A DNA stretch of 64,000 nucleotides from PCC-6802 sp943367755 (GCA_943367755.1 CALRKB020000003.1:106804-170803); one strand, 5' to 3'. Positions 26,618 to 35,199 are shown, counted from the stretch's first letter. The notes: generated by a model not told the origin, from the letters alone. Translations and numbers: made by a program.

Positions 26618-27931
26618 ATGTCAATCGTCTCAATTGCCAATAATTTACCTGAGCAACTGCTGGAACTAGCTACCCAAAGCGGCGCCAGTGCAGCGGAAGT
26701 TTATCTCGCCAGTTCTATCTCTCATCCTGTCTATTTTGAAGCGAATCGTCTGAAACAATTAGAAAGTACGGAATCGGAAGGATTGGCACTACGGCTATGG
26801 AAAAATGGCCGACCTGGATTGGCGATCGCCTACGGTGCTGTGTCGCCGCAATTACTGGTAGATCGGGCACTAGCTCTGAGCAAGCTTAACGATCCTGAAG
26901 AGATTAACTTAATTGCCACGACAGTTAGCTCTTATCCTAAAAGCTATGGTAAAGCGATCGGGGTCGAGCAGTTGATGACCTGGGGTGAGTCGGCGATCGC
27001 CGCAATCCAGACTGCTTATCCTGATGTACTGTGCGAATCGCAATGGGATTGCACCCAGGAAACCATGCGCCTGGTAAATTCCCTCGGCTTAGATTGCGGC
27101 TACACCGATAGCACCCTCGACGGCTACGTTAGTGCGGAGTGGATTAGAGGCGACGATTTCTTAAATGTCTGGTATGGAGAATCGGAACGCGATTGCTTAC
27201 AAACCGCGTCGATCGTTGCCCAGATTTTACAGCGCTTGCATTGGGCTAAGGACAACGCTCCAGCTCCGAATGGCAAAGTACCTGTCCTATTCACACCTAA
27301 AGCTGCTGACACTTTATGGGGTGTTGTCGCTACGGCGATGAATGGTCGCCAGGTACAGCAAAAGTCTAGTCCTTGGATCGATAAGCTTGATCGTCAGGTA
27401 ATTTCGGAGCAGTTTACCCTATCACAACAACCAGATTTTGGTGCCTATAGCTTGCCTTTTGATGATGAGGGCACACCCACTGAGAAAGTAACCTGGATCG
27501 ATCGCGGTGTGCTAAAGGGGTTTTATGGTGATCGCCGCACTGCGAAGGAATTGAATATCAAAGCTAGAGGTAATGGTTTTCGGGGGGGATTGGGTAGTTA
27601 TCCCAGCCCTAGCCTGTTTAATCTAGTTGTTAATGCTGGTGAGGGGAGCTTAGCAGAGGCGATCGCTCTAATGTCTGATGGAATTGTCGTCGATCAAATC
27701 CTGGGTGGTGGGCCTGGCATCTCCGGTGATTTCTCCGTCAATATCGATCTGGGCTATCGCGTTAAAAATGGCGAGATTGTTGGACGGGTTAAGGACACCA
27801 TGGTAGCTGGTAATGCTTACACCGCCTTGCAAAATCTAATACATCTAAGCGGGGACAATGAGTGGCAAGGCTCTATTTATCTACCTTCGATGCTCGTAGA
27901 TAGTCTTACGGTTACTAGCCGCAGTGAATAG
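26618..27931 (+). CDS. PmbA/TldE-like metalloprotease homologue
   Basis: Family U62. TldD/TldE form a heterodimer that degrades unfolded peptides and matures microcin- and RiPP-type peptides; TldE/PmbA subunits lack the zinc motif. Here no HExxxH is visible, and LGGGPGISGDFSVNIDLGYRVK (given as LGGGPGISGDFSVNIDLG) and MVAGNAYTALQNL near the end are typical of PmbA. So it is probably the non-catalytic partner, with TldD encoded elsewhere. The start at 26618 (MSIVSIANNLPEQLLEL) fits the family better than the ATG at 26576. Confidence 0.85.
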   Translation: MSIVSIANNLPEQLLELATQSGASAAEVYLASSISHPVYFEANRLKQLESTESEGLALRLWKNGRPGLAIAYGAVSPQLLVDRALALSKLNDPEEINLIATTVSSYPKSYGKAIGVEQLMTWGESAIAAIQTAYPDVLCESQWDCTQETMRLVNSLGLDCGYTDSTLDGYVSAEWIRGDDFLNVWYGESERDCLQTASIVAQILQRLHWAKDNAPAPNGKVPVLFTPKAADTLWGVVATAMNGRQVQQKSSPWIDKLDRQVISEQFTLSQQPDFGAYSLPFDDEGTPTEKVTWIDRGVLKGFYGDRRTAKELNIKARGNGFRGGLGSYPSPSLFNLVVNAGEGSLAEAIALMSDGIVVDQILGGGPGISGDFSVNIDLGYRVKNGEIVGRVKDTMVAGNAYTALQNLIHLSGDNEWQGSIYLPSMLVDSLTVTSRSE

Positions 27932-27936
27932 CAGAT

Positions 27937-28143
27937 TTAGGCTTCCCTAGGGGTTTTATTTTTCATATACTCTGCAACTGCTTCAGCTACATTATCATCA
28001 GGCTGATATATCCGTGAGTGTGGATTCTCAGCGTGGAGCCTGTCGAGATAAGCATGTAGTACTTCCTCATCATCTCGATGCTCTAAAACATAGGCTCGAA
28101 GTTCAAATTTACTCATGGTAGCGAAGTCTGGTTTAGCACTCAT
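27937..28143 (-). CDS. DUF6887-type small protein
   Basis: A 68-residue acidic protein starting MSAKPDFATMSKFELRAYVL. The true start is at 28143, where ATGA overlaps the stop codon of the upstream 57-residue gene. The pattern, a helical K-x-E-L-R-A-Y-V-L-x-H-R-D-D-E-x-A/L core followed by IYQPDDN, is that of the small cyanobacterial DUF6887 family. It is normally encoded with DUF6888, as here. Function unknown; a two-gene regulatory or toxin-antitoxin-like unit is possible but unproven. Confidence 0.75.
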   Translation of the reverse strand: MSAKPDFATMSKFELRAYVLEHRDDEEVLHAYLDRLHAENPHSRIYQPDDNVAEAVAEYMKNKTPREA

Positions 28144-28313
28144 ACAAACCTCCATTCTCCATTAGGCTCAATTTCAATGTTAATTGTTTCTTTCGCCAAA
28201 ATAACCACGTTCCCAGTGCGATTGTCTACAGTCACTAGATCGATAGAGCAATATTTGCTGGTAAGGTCACAACAAAGCTGAAAACATTTTAACGCCTGCG
28301 CCGTAGTGTGCAT
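28140..28313 (-). CDS. DUF6888-type small protein, 57 aa
   Basis: The minus-strand frame from the ATG at 28313 to TGA at 28140 encodes MHTTAQALKCFQLCCDLTSK, then SIDLVTVDNRTGNVVILA, and ends EIEPNGEWRFV. This matches the small cyanobacterial DUF6888 family: a Cys-containing N-terminal helix, then a D-x-R-T-G-x-V-x-I-L strand pair and a G-E-W-x-F end. It is coupled by ATGA overlap to the DUF6887 gene. The gene is short and easily missed. Role unknown. Confidence 0.75.
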   Translation of the reverse strand: MHTTAQALKCFQLCCDLTSKYCSIDLVTVDNRTGNVVILAKETINIEIEPNGEWRFV

Positions 28314-28446
28314 CCTAATCTCAGAACGATATTACCGATAGTTCTAAAAAAAACCAGCATACCTTATACAGCCTGATTTCTTGAGATCTACTAACATTTA
28401 GCAGCTAAACTACAATAAAGGCATTTACAAAACTTAAGAATTCACT

Positions 28447-29328
28447 ATGACAGTTGCTTACCCCCGTAAATTTCGCAATCAACTCGGCGCGCAGGATATT
28501 CTCAACCAAGTTGTGAAACAACGCGAAGTTCATATGGTAACGCTGAATCGCTACCGCTTTAACGAACAACGCAGTTGCAAAGATCTCACCGATCTGATCG
28601 AGCGGCTGAATGGCCAGCCCAAACAGTTAGTTAGAGAACTTTCCCATCATGTATCCGATGAAGCTCGTCATGCTTATTGGCTAACCGATCTGCTTGATGA
28701 CTTGGGTGAGGATATTGGTACTCCACCGGGAACTTCCTACATTGATGAGTTTGAGCGCTTACTAGACTACAATGATGCCGTCAGTAGGGATGACACGATT
28801 ATCAATGCTTTAGCTGCAATCAACGTCACGGAAAAGCGAGGGTGTGAATATTTCTCGGCTCATATCAAAGCCCTCAAGGCCGCCGAACAAACTGCCGAAA
28901 ATATCAAAATCCGCGAAACAATTGAACGTATTATGCCGGAAGAGGCTGGGCATGTGCGTTGGGGAAATCGCAAACTAGCTGAAATTGCACAGCAGAGTCC
29001 CACGCATCGGGCAAAGGTAGAAACGGCAAAACGCAAATATGCGGCGATCGAGCAGGCCGCCTATGAATCTGGCATGGATGTGCTGGCAGGTGCTGAGTTA
29101 CGGCGTGTTGACAATCTCATGAAGGTAGTTGACACTCTACCAGTTTGGCAGCGACCTCAATATTTTATGGAGCATTTAGCTCAAACCTTGATCGCTCCAG
29201 AACTGCAAAAGACACGCATTGAACTCGTGCAAAAAGCCTGGCAACGCGATCCAGTTGCCTTTGTGGAGAAGTTTATCCCGATGTTTTTGGGTGGCGATCT
29301 TAAAGCAGCACAGAAAGCTACTGATTGA
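28447..29328 (+). CDS. Ferritin-like (diiron-type) helical protein
   Basis: Mostly alpha-helical, 293 residues. Two E-x-x-H-like pairs fit a carboxylate-bridged diiron site: HHVSDEARHAYWLTDLL (about residues 66-82) and MPEEAGHVRWGNRKLAE (about 164-180), with further acidic helices at REVHMVTLNRYRF and INVTEKRGCEYFSAH. Ferritin-like, rubrerythrin-type domains store iron, reduce peroxide or oxygenate substrates; which applies is not shown by sequence. C-terminal helix with WQRDPVAFVEKFIP. It stands alone, with its own promoter region. This is not the aldehyde-deformylating oxygenase, whose motifs differ. Confidence 0.7.
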   Translation: MTVAYPRKFRNQLGAQDILNQVVKQREVHMVTLNRYRFNEQRSCKDLTDLIERLNGQPKQLVRELSHHVSDEARHAYWLTDLLDDLGEDIGTPPGTSYIDEFERLLDYNDAVSRDDTIINALAAINVTEKRGCEYFSAHIKALKAAEQTAENIKIRETIERIMPEEAGHVRWGNRKLAEIAQQSPTHRAKVETAKRKYAAIEQAAYESGMDVLAGAELRRVDNLMKVVDTLPVWQRPQYFMEHLAQTLIAPELQKTRIELVQKAWQRDPVAFVEKFIPMFLGGDLKAAQKATD

Positions 29329-29442
29329 GCGATCTCGCTGTGGTAGGAGCAGGTTTAGTGCAAATCCAATGGTTATAGCCTTATAGCCGTAGATCGATCG
29401 CAAAACCTGCCCCTATTGGAATCCTATTGACTGCAAATCTCT

Positions 29443-29838
29443 TTATTTAAAAAGACTAGATTTTAGTACTTCAAATGCTTGGCCGATCGCGTTATTATCT
29501 CCAGGCACTTTGCCATCAGGCGTGAGTTGATCGATTACCTGTGGTAGCATTCCGGCAATTTGTGCGGCAAACTTGTTTTGGTCTAAGCCAAACTGTTTAG
29601 CGAGCTGCTGAATTTTATCACTGCCCAGAACTTGCATGATATTGCTGGCATCGATCTTTTGGTTTTCACCTAGGCCAACCCATGAACCTACAGCTTCAGA
29701 CATGCCGCTATCTTGGAATTTCTTCAGCAGGCCGTTCAAGCCACCATTCTCGTCCACCAGGTGTGAGATCGCACCAAGGATGCTTTCAGCTCCACTTTTG
29801 CCGCCAACCATACCTAAAATATCATCAAGTAAGGCCAT
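29443..29838 (-). CDS. YidB family (DUF937) protein
   Basis: A 131-residue soluble protein with the YidB layout: MALLDDILGMVGG at the N-terminus, then GLNGLLKKFQDSGMSEAVGSWVG and AKQFGLDQNKFAAQIAGMLPQVIDQLTPDG (motifs GLLKKFQDSGM and LPQVIDQLTPDG). Members occur widely in proteobacteria and cyanobacteria; a small acid-resistance-type or envelope role has been suggested for relatives, but none is firmly established. Monocistronic. Confidence 0.85.
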   Translation of the reverse strand: MALLDDILGMVGGKSGAESILGAISHLVDENGGLNGLLKKFQDSGMSEAVGSWVGLGENQKIDASNIMQVLGSDKIQQLAKQFGLDQNKFAAQIAGMLPQVIDQLTPDGKVPGDNNAIGQAFEVLKSSLFK

Positions 29839-29936
29839 AATAATGTTGTGCTCCTTATTGTTATTGGGGGATTTTTAAGTCAAACCGGACAAATACACCC
29901 CTAAGCATAGCAAAACTAGGGCTACGCTTTACTTGT

Positions 29937-29963
29937 GCGTTAGCTTGCGTGGCGAAGCCAATC
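29937..29963 (+). repeat. Dispersed palindromic short repeat, copy C
   Basis: Third copy of the GCGTTAGCTTGCGTGGCG-x-AGCCAATC core, intergenic between yidB and the NTF2-like gene. It differs from the other two at the single variable base (A here). Confidence 0.7.
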
Positions 29964-29985
29964 CTCCAGATGAAATTCTCTAAAG

Positions 29986-30861
29986 CTAAAGCGTTTGTGA
30001 AGAGTTAGGATCTGTTCGCACACGGCTAGGAGTGGTTGCCGACTCTGGCGACGACTTGTATTGGTTGCCAACAGTATCTTTACTGACACGCATTCTCTGG
30101 CTGGAAATCGTAATACCCGTTTCCTGAACTAGAACTACAGATACCCAGCGATCGCCAGTTGTATAAGGAGCCTGACCGATTTTAAACACACCACCAGCTC
30201 GCAGTGGCTCCAGTTCAATGGTTGTGTCCTTGAGGTAATTTGCGGGTGAGACTTCCTCTTCGACGATCGAACCTAACAGCAAGTTTGTGCCAAGTGGTTC
30301 GGGAATGACTGCATCTAGAGCATATTGCCTGCCTACACCAATTTTATCTGGTAGACGCAACTCAACTTTAGGAGGCTTTTCACCTGAGGTGATCGAACTC
30401 TTTTCAGACAAAATATCCTGACGTGACATCTGGAGGTTGCCACCATTGGTTTGATAAACCTGAGCGGAAACTAGTTGGGCATCTAATTTATACTCTCCCT
30501 CGTTGCCAGGTTTAGTACCTTGGACGCGAGTTACCGTTTCAACCGTATAGGTGTTGCCTTTACGATCCCACTTTGTCACCTCAGTACTGTATTTGATATT
30601 GTTATAGCGCTTCCACAGCCCTTCTAAGGAGTCACGCAGTTTTTGTTTGGTTAGACCATCGCTATGCGCAAAGTTAGGAGTATAAAACTGCATCACAGCA
30701 TTGATATCTTTTTTGCTGGCAGCAGAATCAAGGTTGTTAATTGCATTCACCAATTCAGGTGGAGTTGGTTCTGACATAGCAGCGAAGGCCACCGATCTAC
30801 CAACAGAAGCAACTGCGGTTACAGAAGTGGCAAGCAGAAAAAGAAGGGCTTTTTTATACAT
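29986..30861 (-). CDS. Exported NTF2-like domain protein
   Basis: A 291-residue protein with a signal peptide (MYKKALLFLLATSVTAVASV, cleavage near AFA-AM). An NTF2/SnoaL-like domain follows (about 35-155): NNLDSAASKKDINAVMQFYT, then FAHSDGLTKQKLRDSL and a beta-rich end. The second half (about 170-270) is beta-rich, with KVELRLPDKIGVGRQYALDA. The NTF2 fold offers a pocket for small ligands but here the role is unknown. The periplasmic location is inferred from the signal. No operon partner is evident. Confidence 0.65.
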   Translation of the reverse strand: MYKKALLFLLATSVTAVASVGRSVAFAAMSEPTPPELVNAINNLDSAASKKDINAVMQFYTPNFAHSDGLTKQKLRDSLEGLWKRYNNIKYSTEVTKWDRKGNTYTVETVTRVQGTKPGNEGEYKLDAQLVSAQVYQTNGGNLQMSRQDILSEKSSITSGEKPPKVELRLPDKIGVGRQYALDAVIPEPLGTNLLLGSIVEEEVSPANYLKDTTIELEPLRAGGVFKIGQAPYTTGDRWVSVVLVQETGITISSQRMRVSKDTVGNQYKSSPESATTPSRVRTDPNSSQTL

Positions 30862-30999
30862 CTGTTGAGTGTAGCAATGATTTAACGGACAACTTTAACA
30901 CCTAACATTATATTCAGGATATGCAGGTGAGGTGATTTAGGTTAACATCCTACTGCTTTCACCCCTAGAAGCAAAGAGTACATAATGAATAATTCATTC

Positions 31000-32436
31000 T
31001 TATTCGGTTTGCGCGAAGGCGGCAAATTGCTGGTCATCAATCCGTCCTGCTTTATATAGCGTCGTCGTAATTTCGGCAATTGTAAATACTGCATGACCTT
31101 GATAACCTTGCTGCGCCAGCTTATCTCCAGCTCCGTGGTCAATGAGCACTATAATATCCTGAACTTTGAGACCGCAGCTTTTTAGCTTTTCTGCCCCTTC
31201 CACCACGCTTTTGCCAGTAATCAAAATGTCATCAACGACTGCGATCGTTTCCCCTGCCTGAAAATTACCCTCAATCAAGCGTCGCGCCCCATGCGCCTTT
31301 ACTTCTTTGCGCGGAAAGATTAAGGGACGATTTAGATGCAGCGCTAACCCTGTAGCGGTTGGGAGCGAGCCATAGGGAATTCCAGCAATGCGATCGAAGG
31401 TCAAATTCTGCAAAATATCAGCGTAGGCAAGTACAACTTTGCTAAATATTTGCGGATTGGAAATGATTTTGCGCAGGTCTATGTAATAGGGGAAAACTGC
31501 CCCAGATGCCTGCACATAACTACCAAACATAATGCAACCAATGTCATAGAGTTGCAGGATTAAGTCCATTTGCGGGTGTCGATCCAGCAAGCATACGTCC
31601 GGTATCCAGAGATTACAGCTAGGACGTTGATCGGCTAACTGTGCTCTAGATTGATTGATTTGGTCGGAGAGTGATCGCAAGATTTTACCTGGTTGTTCGC
31701 TGTGCAGAATATCCTGGTCGACAGGCACGATCAGGCCCTCGCCATTATGGTCTAAGCCCGCTGCTAGAATGCCGTCCAAGTTGTTGCTCGCCCAAACACT
31801 ACGCACCAAAATTAAGCGCTCTGGGGCTTGGTCGCGAATGCGGGTAAGCGCATCAGTATCAGATGCACCTACCTCTAAGCCTAGTTGCTCGGCACTACCC
31901 CAACTCTGGCATTGCTTCACCACCTCTAAATACAACGGTGCCTGAGAGTTGGGATACGACTGAATCGACTTAGCCATGGCATTGGCAGTATGGCACTGCA
32001 CAAATATGGCTTTATCTGGGTACATCAGAAAGCGGGCGGCTAGATCCTGGCCTGCATAGGGGGTAACTGAGATCGCGTCAGCATGCCAATGCTCGAATGC
32101 AGTTTTTGCCAGCATGGAGCTGCTATTAAGATCGCCATGCTTAGCATCGAGAATAATCGGAATATCGGTTGGTATAGCTGCTAAGGTTTTCTCTAATAAT
32201 TCAATCCCCGCACTACCAAGTGCCAGATAAAAGCCCAGGGTTGGTTTATATGCACAGACAGCATCAGCGGTTTGCTCGATGATGAACTGCATCCAATCCC
32301 ACATTCCCGCGATCGCCTTGGTGTCTCCCTGTACGCCAAATTGGGGTGGCATGACTTCAGGATTGGGTTCTAACCCCACGCACAATAAGCTCTGATTGCG
32401 AGCGATTGCCGTTGTCAGTTTCGAGAAAAAGTCCAT
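31000..32436 (-). CDS. pyrFE: Fused orotidine-5'-phosphate decarboxylase / orotate phosphoribosyltransferase
   Basis: Both last steps of UMP synthesis in one polypeptide, as in many cyanobacteria. The N-terminal PyrF half (about 1-275) is of the type 2 (UMPS-unrelated, 270-residue) class, with LCVGLEPNPEVMP and the catalytic stretch IILDAKHGDLNSSSMLAKTA (D-K-x-x-D). The C-terminal PyrE half (about 290-478) has the PRPP-binding motif IAVVDDILITGKSVVEGAEK and GRIDDQQFAAF. The reverse order (PyrE-PyrF) is found in eukaryotic UMPS, so this fusion arose separately. It diverges from the response regulator gene. Confidence 0.93.
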   Translation of the reverse strand: MDFFSKLTTAIARNQSLLCVGLEPNPEVMPPQFGVQGDTKAIAGMWDWMQFIIEQTADAVCAYKPTLGFYLALGSAGIELLEKTLAAIPTDIPIILDAKHGDLNSSSMLAKTAFEHWHADAISVTPYAGQDLAARFLMYPDKAIFVQCHTANAMAKSIQSYPNSQAPLYLEVVKQCQSWGSAEQLGLEVGASDTDALTRIRDQAPERLILVRSVWASNNLDGILAAGLDHNGEGLIVPVDQDILHSEQPGKILRSLSDQINQSRAQLADQRPSCNLWIPDVCLLDRHPQMDLILQLYDIGCIMFGSYVQASGAVFPYYIDLRKIISNPQIFSKVVLAYADILQNLTFDRIAGIPYGSLPTATGLALHLNRPLIFPRKEVKAHGARRLIEGNFQAGETIAVVDDILITGKSVVEGAEKLKSCGLKVQDIIVLIDHGAGDKLAQQGYQGHAVFTIAEITTTLYKAGRIDDQQFAAFAQTE

Positions 32437-32616
32437 ATGCAGTTCAGCCGAATAGTGCCATCAAAACGGACACCTCCAGAATAGATCGCTAAATGACACC
32501 TTTTTCGATCTACTCGTCCCTTTGTATGCGATCCTGTTTTATGTGGGGAGAGTATTTATTCTTAAGCATTTTCTCCGCGATCGCCTCGCTATAAAAATTT
32601 CTCCGCAGTTTTTGCT

Positions 32617-33315
32617 ATGAGTCCAATCCGCGTTGTGCTAATCGAAGACCATGACCTAACTCGTGTAGGTATGAAAATGACCTTACAACAAGCAGGCAGC
32701 AATATTACTCTGGTGGGAGAAGCCGCAACCGGAGCAACGGGAATTGCTCTGACAGAAACACAAGAACCAGACGTAGTAATTGTAGACTTGGGGTTGCCTG
32801 ATATTGATGGGGTTGAGGTAACCCGGCAGATCAAAGCCTTGACCTTCGCTTCCGGTGCCACACCCAAAGTACTGATTTTGACACTCACTGATAACCAAGA
32901 AGCCGTACTGGCTGCTTTTGCCGCTGGGGCTGATTCCTACTGCATTAAGGACATTAGCTCTGATAACCTACTGCAAGCCTTAAACCTCACAGCCGAAGGT
33001 AGTGCCTGGGTCGATCCAGCGATCGCCAGAATTGTGCTCAATCAGGTGCGCAAACCTGACTCTGTGGCCACAGTAGAGATTGAAGCATCAGAGCCAGAAT
33101 ACAAGCAAATTCTAGAAGCCACTCCCCTCACCGAAAGAGAGCTGGAAGTATTGGCCGAAATTGTCAACGGCTTTAGTAATGCCGAAATTGCAGAACGGCT
33201 ATATATCACCGTTGGCACGGTCAAAACCCATGTCCGCAATATTCTGAACAAGCTATGCGCCGACGATCGCACCCAAGCAGCAGTGAGAGCCTTGCGATCC
33301 GGCTTGGTGAAGTAA
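32617..33315 (+). CDS. NarL/FixJ-family response regulator
   Basis: Receiver domain (about 1-125): VVLIEDHDLTRVGMK with the acidic pair, the phosphoacceptor aspartate in DVVIVDLGLPDIDG, threonine in VLILTLTDN and the lysine in SYCIKDIS. A LuxR-type helix-turn-helix (about 170-228) includes TERELEVLAEIVNGFSNAEI and VKTHVRNILNKL. So it is a DNA-binding regulator; no kinase gene is adjacent. The downstream deoC start lies 30 bases after the stop, so they may share a transcript. Confidence 0.93.
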   Translation: MSPIRVVLIEDHDLTRVGMKMTLQQAGSNITLVGEAATGATGIALTETQEPDVVIVDLGLPDIDGVEVTRQIKALTFASGATPKVLILTLTDNQEAVLAAFAAGADSYCIKDISSDNLLQALNLTAEGSAWVDPAIARIVLNQVRKPDSVATVEIEASEPEYKQILEATPLTERELEVLAEIVNGFSNAEIAERLYITVGTVKTHVRNILNKLCADDRTQAAVRALRSGLVK

Positions 33316-33344
33316 GCATAGCAATTAGCTATTACATAGAAATC

Positions 33345-34016
33345 ATGTCCTACCAGGAAATTGACCCTGCACCCTACATCGACCATACCATTCTCGATCC
33401 AACTGCAACGAGCGATCGCATCGATGGGGCTTGCGACGAAGCAGAACGTTACGGGTTTGCTAGTGTGTGCTTCTATCCTTGCTATGTGCGTCGTGCCGCA
33501 GAACGACTCTACAAAAAGACCCCACAGGTCTGTACGGTAATTGGGTTCCCAAGTGGAGCTAGCACCTCGACAACAAAACTGTATGAAGCTCAGGAAGCCG
33601 TAGAAAATGGTGCTACGGAGCTAGATGTAGTGATTAACTTGGGTTATGTCAAAGCGGGTGACACTGATGCCCTACACCGCGAAATGGCTCAGATTTGCGA
33701 AGCCACGGGCAAACCAGTCAAAGCTATTTTAGAAATGAACTTGCTGACAAACGACGAGCAGAACCTTGCAGCAGAAATTTGCATGGATGCGGGCGTCGCG
33801 TTTCTCAAAACTAGTACAGGGTGGTCGGGTGGAGCTACCGTCGAGCAAATTAAATTATTAAAATCTATTAGTCGCGGTCAAGTAGGGATTAAAGCTTCAG
33901 GCGGGATTCGCACCCTGGAGCAGGCGATCGCACTGATTGAAGCGGGAGCCACGCGCCTGGGGACTTCCCGCAGCCTGGATATTATGAACGAACTGAAACA
34001 TCCTAAAACCGATTAG
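33345..34016 (+). CDS. deoC: Deoxyribose-phosphate aldolase
   Basis: Splits 2-deoxyribose 5-phosphate to glyceraldehyde 3-phosphate and acetaldehyde, salvaging DNA sugars. TIM-barrel class I aldolase: YIDHTILDPTAT at the start, CTVIGFPSGAS, ATELDVVINLGYVKAGD with the catalytic aspartate, LKTSTGWSGGAT with the Schiff-base lysine, and VGIKASGGIRTLEQA with the second lysine. The ATG at 33345 (MSYQEIDPAPYIDHT) is the natural start; the frame is open further upstream into the response regulator gene. 223 residues, normal length. Its 3' end overlaps the convergent ATL gene by 14 bases. Confidence 0.95.
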   Translation: MSYQEIDPAPYIDHTILDPTATSDRIDGACDEAERYGFASVCFYPCYVRRAAERLYKKTPQVCTVIGFPSGASTSTTKLYEAQEAVENGATELDVVINLGYVKAGDTDALHREMAQICEATGKPVKAILEMNLLTNDEQNLAAEICMDAGVAFLKTSTGWSGGATVEQIKLLKSISRGQVGIKASGGIRTLEQAIALIEAGATRLGTSRSLDIMNELKHPKTD

Positions 34017-34338
34017 GGGCAGAATTTTGAGGTTTCCACAAATATTGCCGCAGATCGATCTTGCCTTCAGGGTTAAACAGGATGCCTTCCTGCTCAAGTA
34101 GCGATCGCTGTAAGTAATCAGCACCACGTCTCAAGGGTGAATACGATATTTGCCCCTTAGCATTAATAACGCGGTGCCAGGGCACATCTGATGTTGGGAT
34201 ATCAATTTGGTAAAGCGCATAGCCTACTAATCTGGCTTTGCCTGCCAGGTTAGACAAATCTGCGACCAAACCGTAAGTTGCTACCTTACCTTGAGGAATC
34301 TGGCGCACTATGTCGTAGATGAGATCGTAGGTTGTCAT
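34003..34338 (-). CDS. Alkyltransferase-like (ATL) protein, MGMT family
   Basis: A 111-residue DNA-binding MGMT-type domain: IVRQIPQGKVATYGLVADL, then VGYALYQI, and PWHRVINAKGQIS. True O6-alkylguanine transferases have PCHRV; here the cysteine is tryptophan, the mark of ATL proteins, which bind alkylated bases and hand them to nucleotide excision repair without removing the alkyl group. Length and the missing N-terminal domain agree with that class. Convergent with deoC and overlapping it by 14 bases at the 3' ends, an unusual but common compaction. Confidence 0.88.
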   Translation of the reverse strand: MTTYDLIYDIVRQIPQGKVATYGLVADLSNLAGKARLVGYALYQIDIPTSDVPWHRVINAKGQISYSPLRRGADYLQRSLLEQEGILFNPEGKIDLRQYLWKPQNSAPNRF

Positions 34339-34350
34339 TTATTTTAGCGA

Positions 34351-34457
34351 TCAAAAAATTTTATTCGGTGCCGAATTTTGCTCCCGAAGCCAATCATAAA
34401 AGGCATCGGCTTCACCAGTACTACCAACTAGAACGCAATTACTGTGACTGAGATCGC
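34351..34457 (-). pseudogene. Possible C-terminal gene remnant
   Basis: An open stretch on the minus strand without any start codon encodes VLVGSTGEADAFYDWLRE and stops at 34351. It has protein-like composition and lies just upstream of the ATL gene. It could be the tail of a lost gene; no family is recognised and it may be chance. Confidence 0.25.
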
Positions 34458-34581
34458 TGCACTTTTAACTTTCATTGGTTACCCTAGTAGTGGTTCTAGA
34501 GAGCACACCTATTTTGACGCCTATTTGACTTGTTTTGGGTAGGTGTCAATACAAAGAAAGCAACGTCTAGGAGACTGAAAT

Positions 34582-34899
34582 ATGAACATGTCCGCTCACA
34601 CACACAATCCTCAAGTTAATAATCAAAATAATGTCATCGCAAGGCCAGCTAAACATCACATTACGCTTCGTGTGCCGCACAGTTATCACCAGGAACCTAT
34701 AGTTTCCAATCTGGTATCGGATCATGGCTTAACGGTTAATATTACCGCTGCCCTGATGGGAGAAAATGCTAAACAAGATGGTTGGTTTAATCTAGAGCTA
34801 GTTGGCGCTGATAACCAGATTCAAAGTGCCCTGGTTTATTTAGAGGAGCTAGACCTGGAATTTTGGGAAAAGCAGAATCAAACAGAGGCCAGTTGGTAG
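34582..34899 (+). CDS. NIL-domain protein, stand-alone
   Basis: 105 residues. After a short Asn/His-rich start, residues about 24-98 match the NIL domain (HITLRVPHSYHQEPIVSNLV, then GLTVNITAALMGENAKQDGW, then GADNQIQSALVYLEELDLE). NIL domains sit at the C-terminus of methionine ABC-transporter ATPases and bind small ligands such as methionine; stand-alone versions in cyanobacteria are associated with sulfur and ferredoxin genes. No ABC transporter or ferredoxin gene lies here. It has a good ribosome binding site (AGGAGACTGAAAT) and a strong terminator after it. Confidence 0.85.
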   Translation: MNMSAHTHNPQVNNQNNVIARPAKHHITLRVPHSYHQEPIVSNLVSDHGLTVNITAALMGENAKQDGWFNLELVGADNQIQSALVYLEELDLEFWEKQNQTEASW

Positions 34900-34932
34900 T
34901 TTTAAATTAAAAATTTGAGGGTCGAAACAATA

Positions 34933-34966
34933 AAAAGGGGGTAGAGATCGATCTCTACCCCCTTTT
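34933..34966. terminator. Bidirectional terminator after the NIL gene
   Basis: A perfect palindrome, AAAAGGGGGTAGAGAT and its reverse complement ATCTCTACCCCCTTTT around CG. The T run gives plus-strand termination and the A run would do the same for the minus strand. Confidence 0.9.
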
Positions 34967-35129
34967 CCTATTAATTTAACAGCAGTTTTCGATTGAGTCC
35001 ACCACAAAAAACAGGTCGCAGGGGCGTAGCCCCCGCATGGGTTTTAATCATCTTATCCGTGGTGGTTTTGATTGCAATTGGCTGTACGATCTGATCCCAT
35101 TGAATAAGCGACAGATCGAGATTTGTGTT

Positions 35130-35180
35130 CCGCGCTAAGCGCGGTGGTTCAAAAAAGCTGCGGTGCAGCTTTTTTGAACC
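35130..35180. terminator. Strong hairpins downstream of the peroxiredoxin gene
   Basis: CCGCGC-TAA-GCGCGG (35130-35144) is followed by a 16-pair perfect stem, GGTTCAAAAAAGCTGC / GCAGCTTTTTTGAACC with a GGT loop (35146-35180). This sits 20 bases after the minus-strand peroxiredoxin stop codon and probably ends its transcript. The 34967-35129 region between it and the NIL terminator has no gene, only a small GGGGCGTAGCCCC hairpin. Confidence 0.8.
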
Positions 35181-35199
35181 TGGTATGACCTAGTGGCAA

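Noticed and set aside
28447..29328. Aldehyde-deformylating oxygenase
   Set aside because: The length and conserved helices of that alkane enzyme do not match this protein, although both are ferritin-like.
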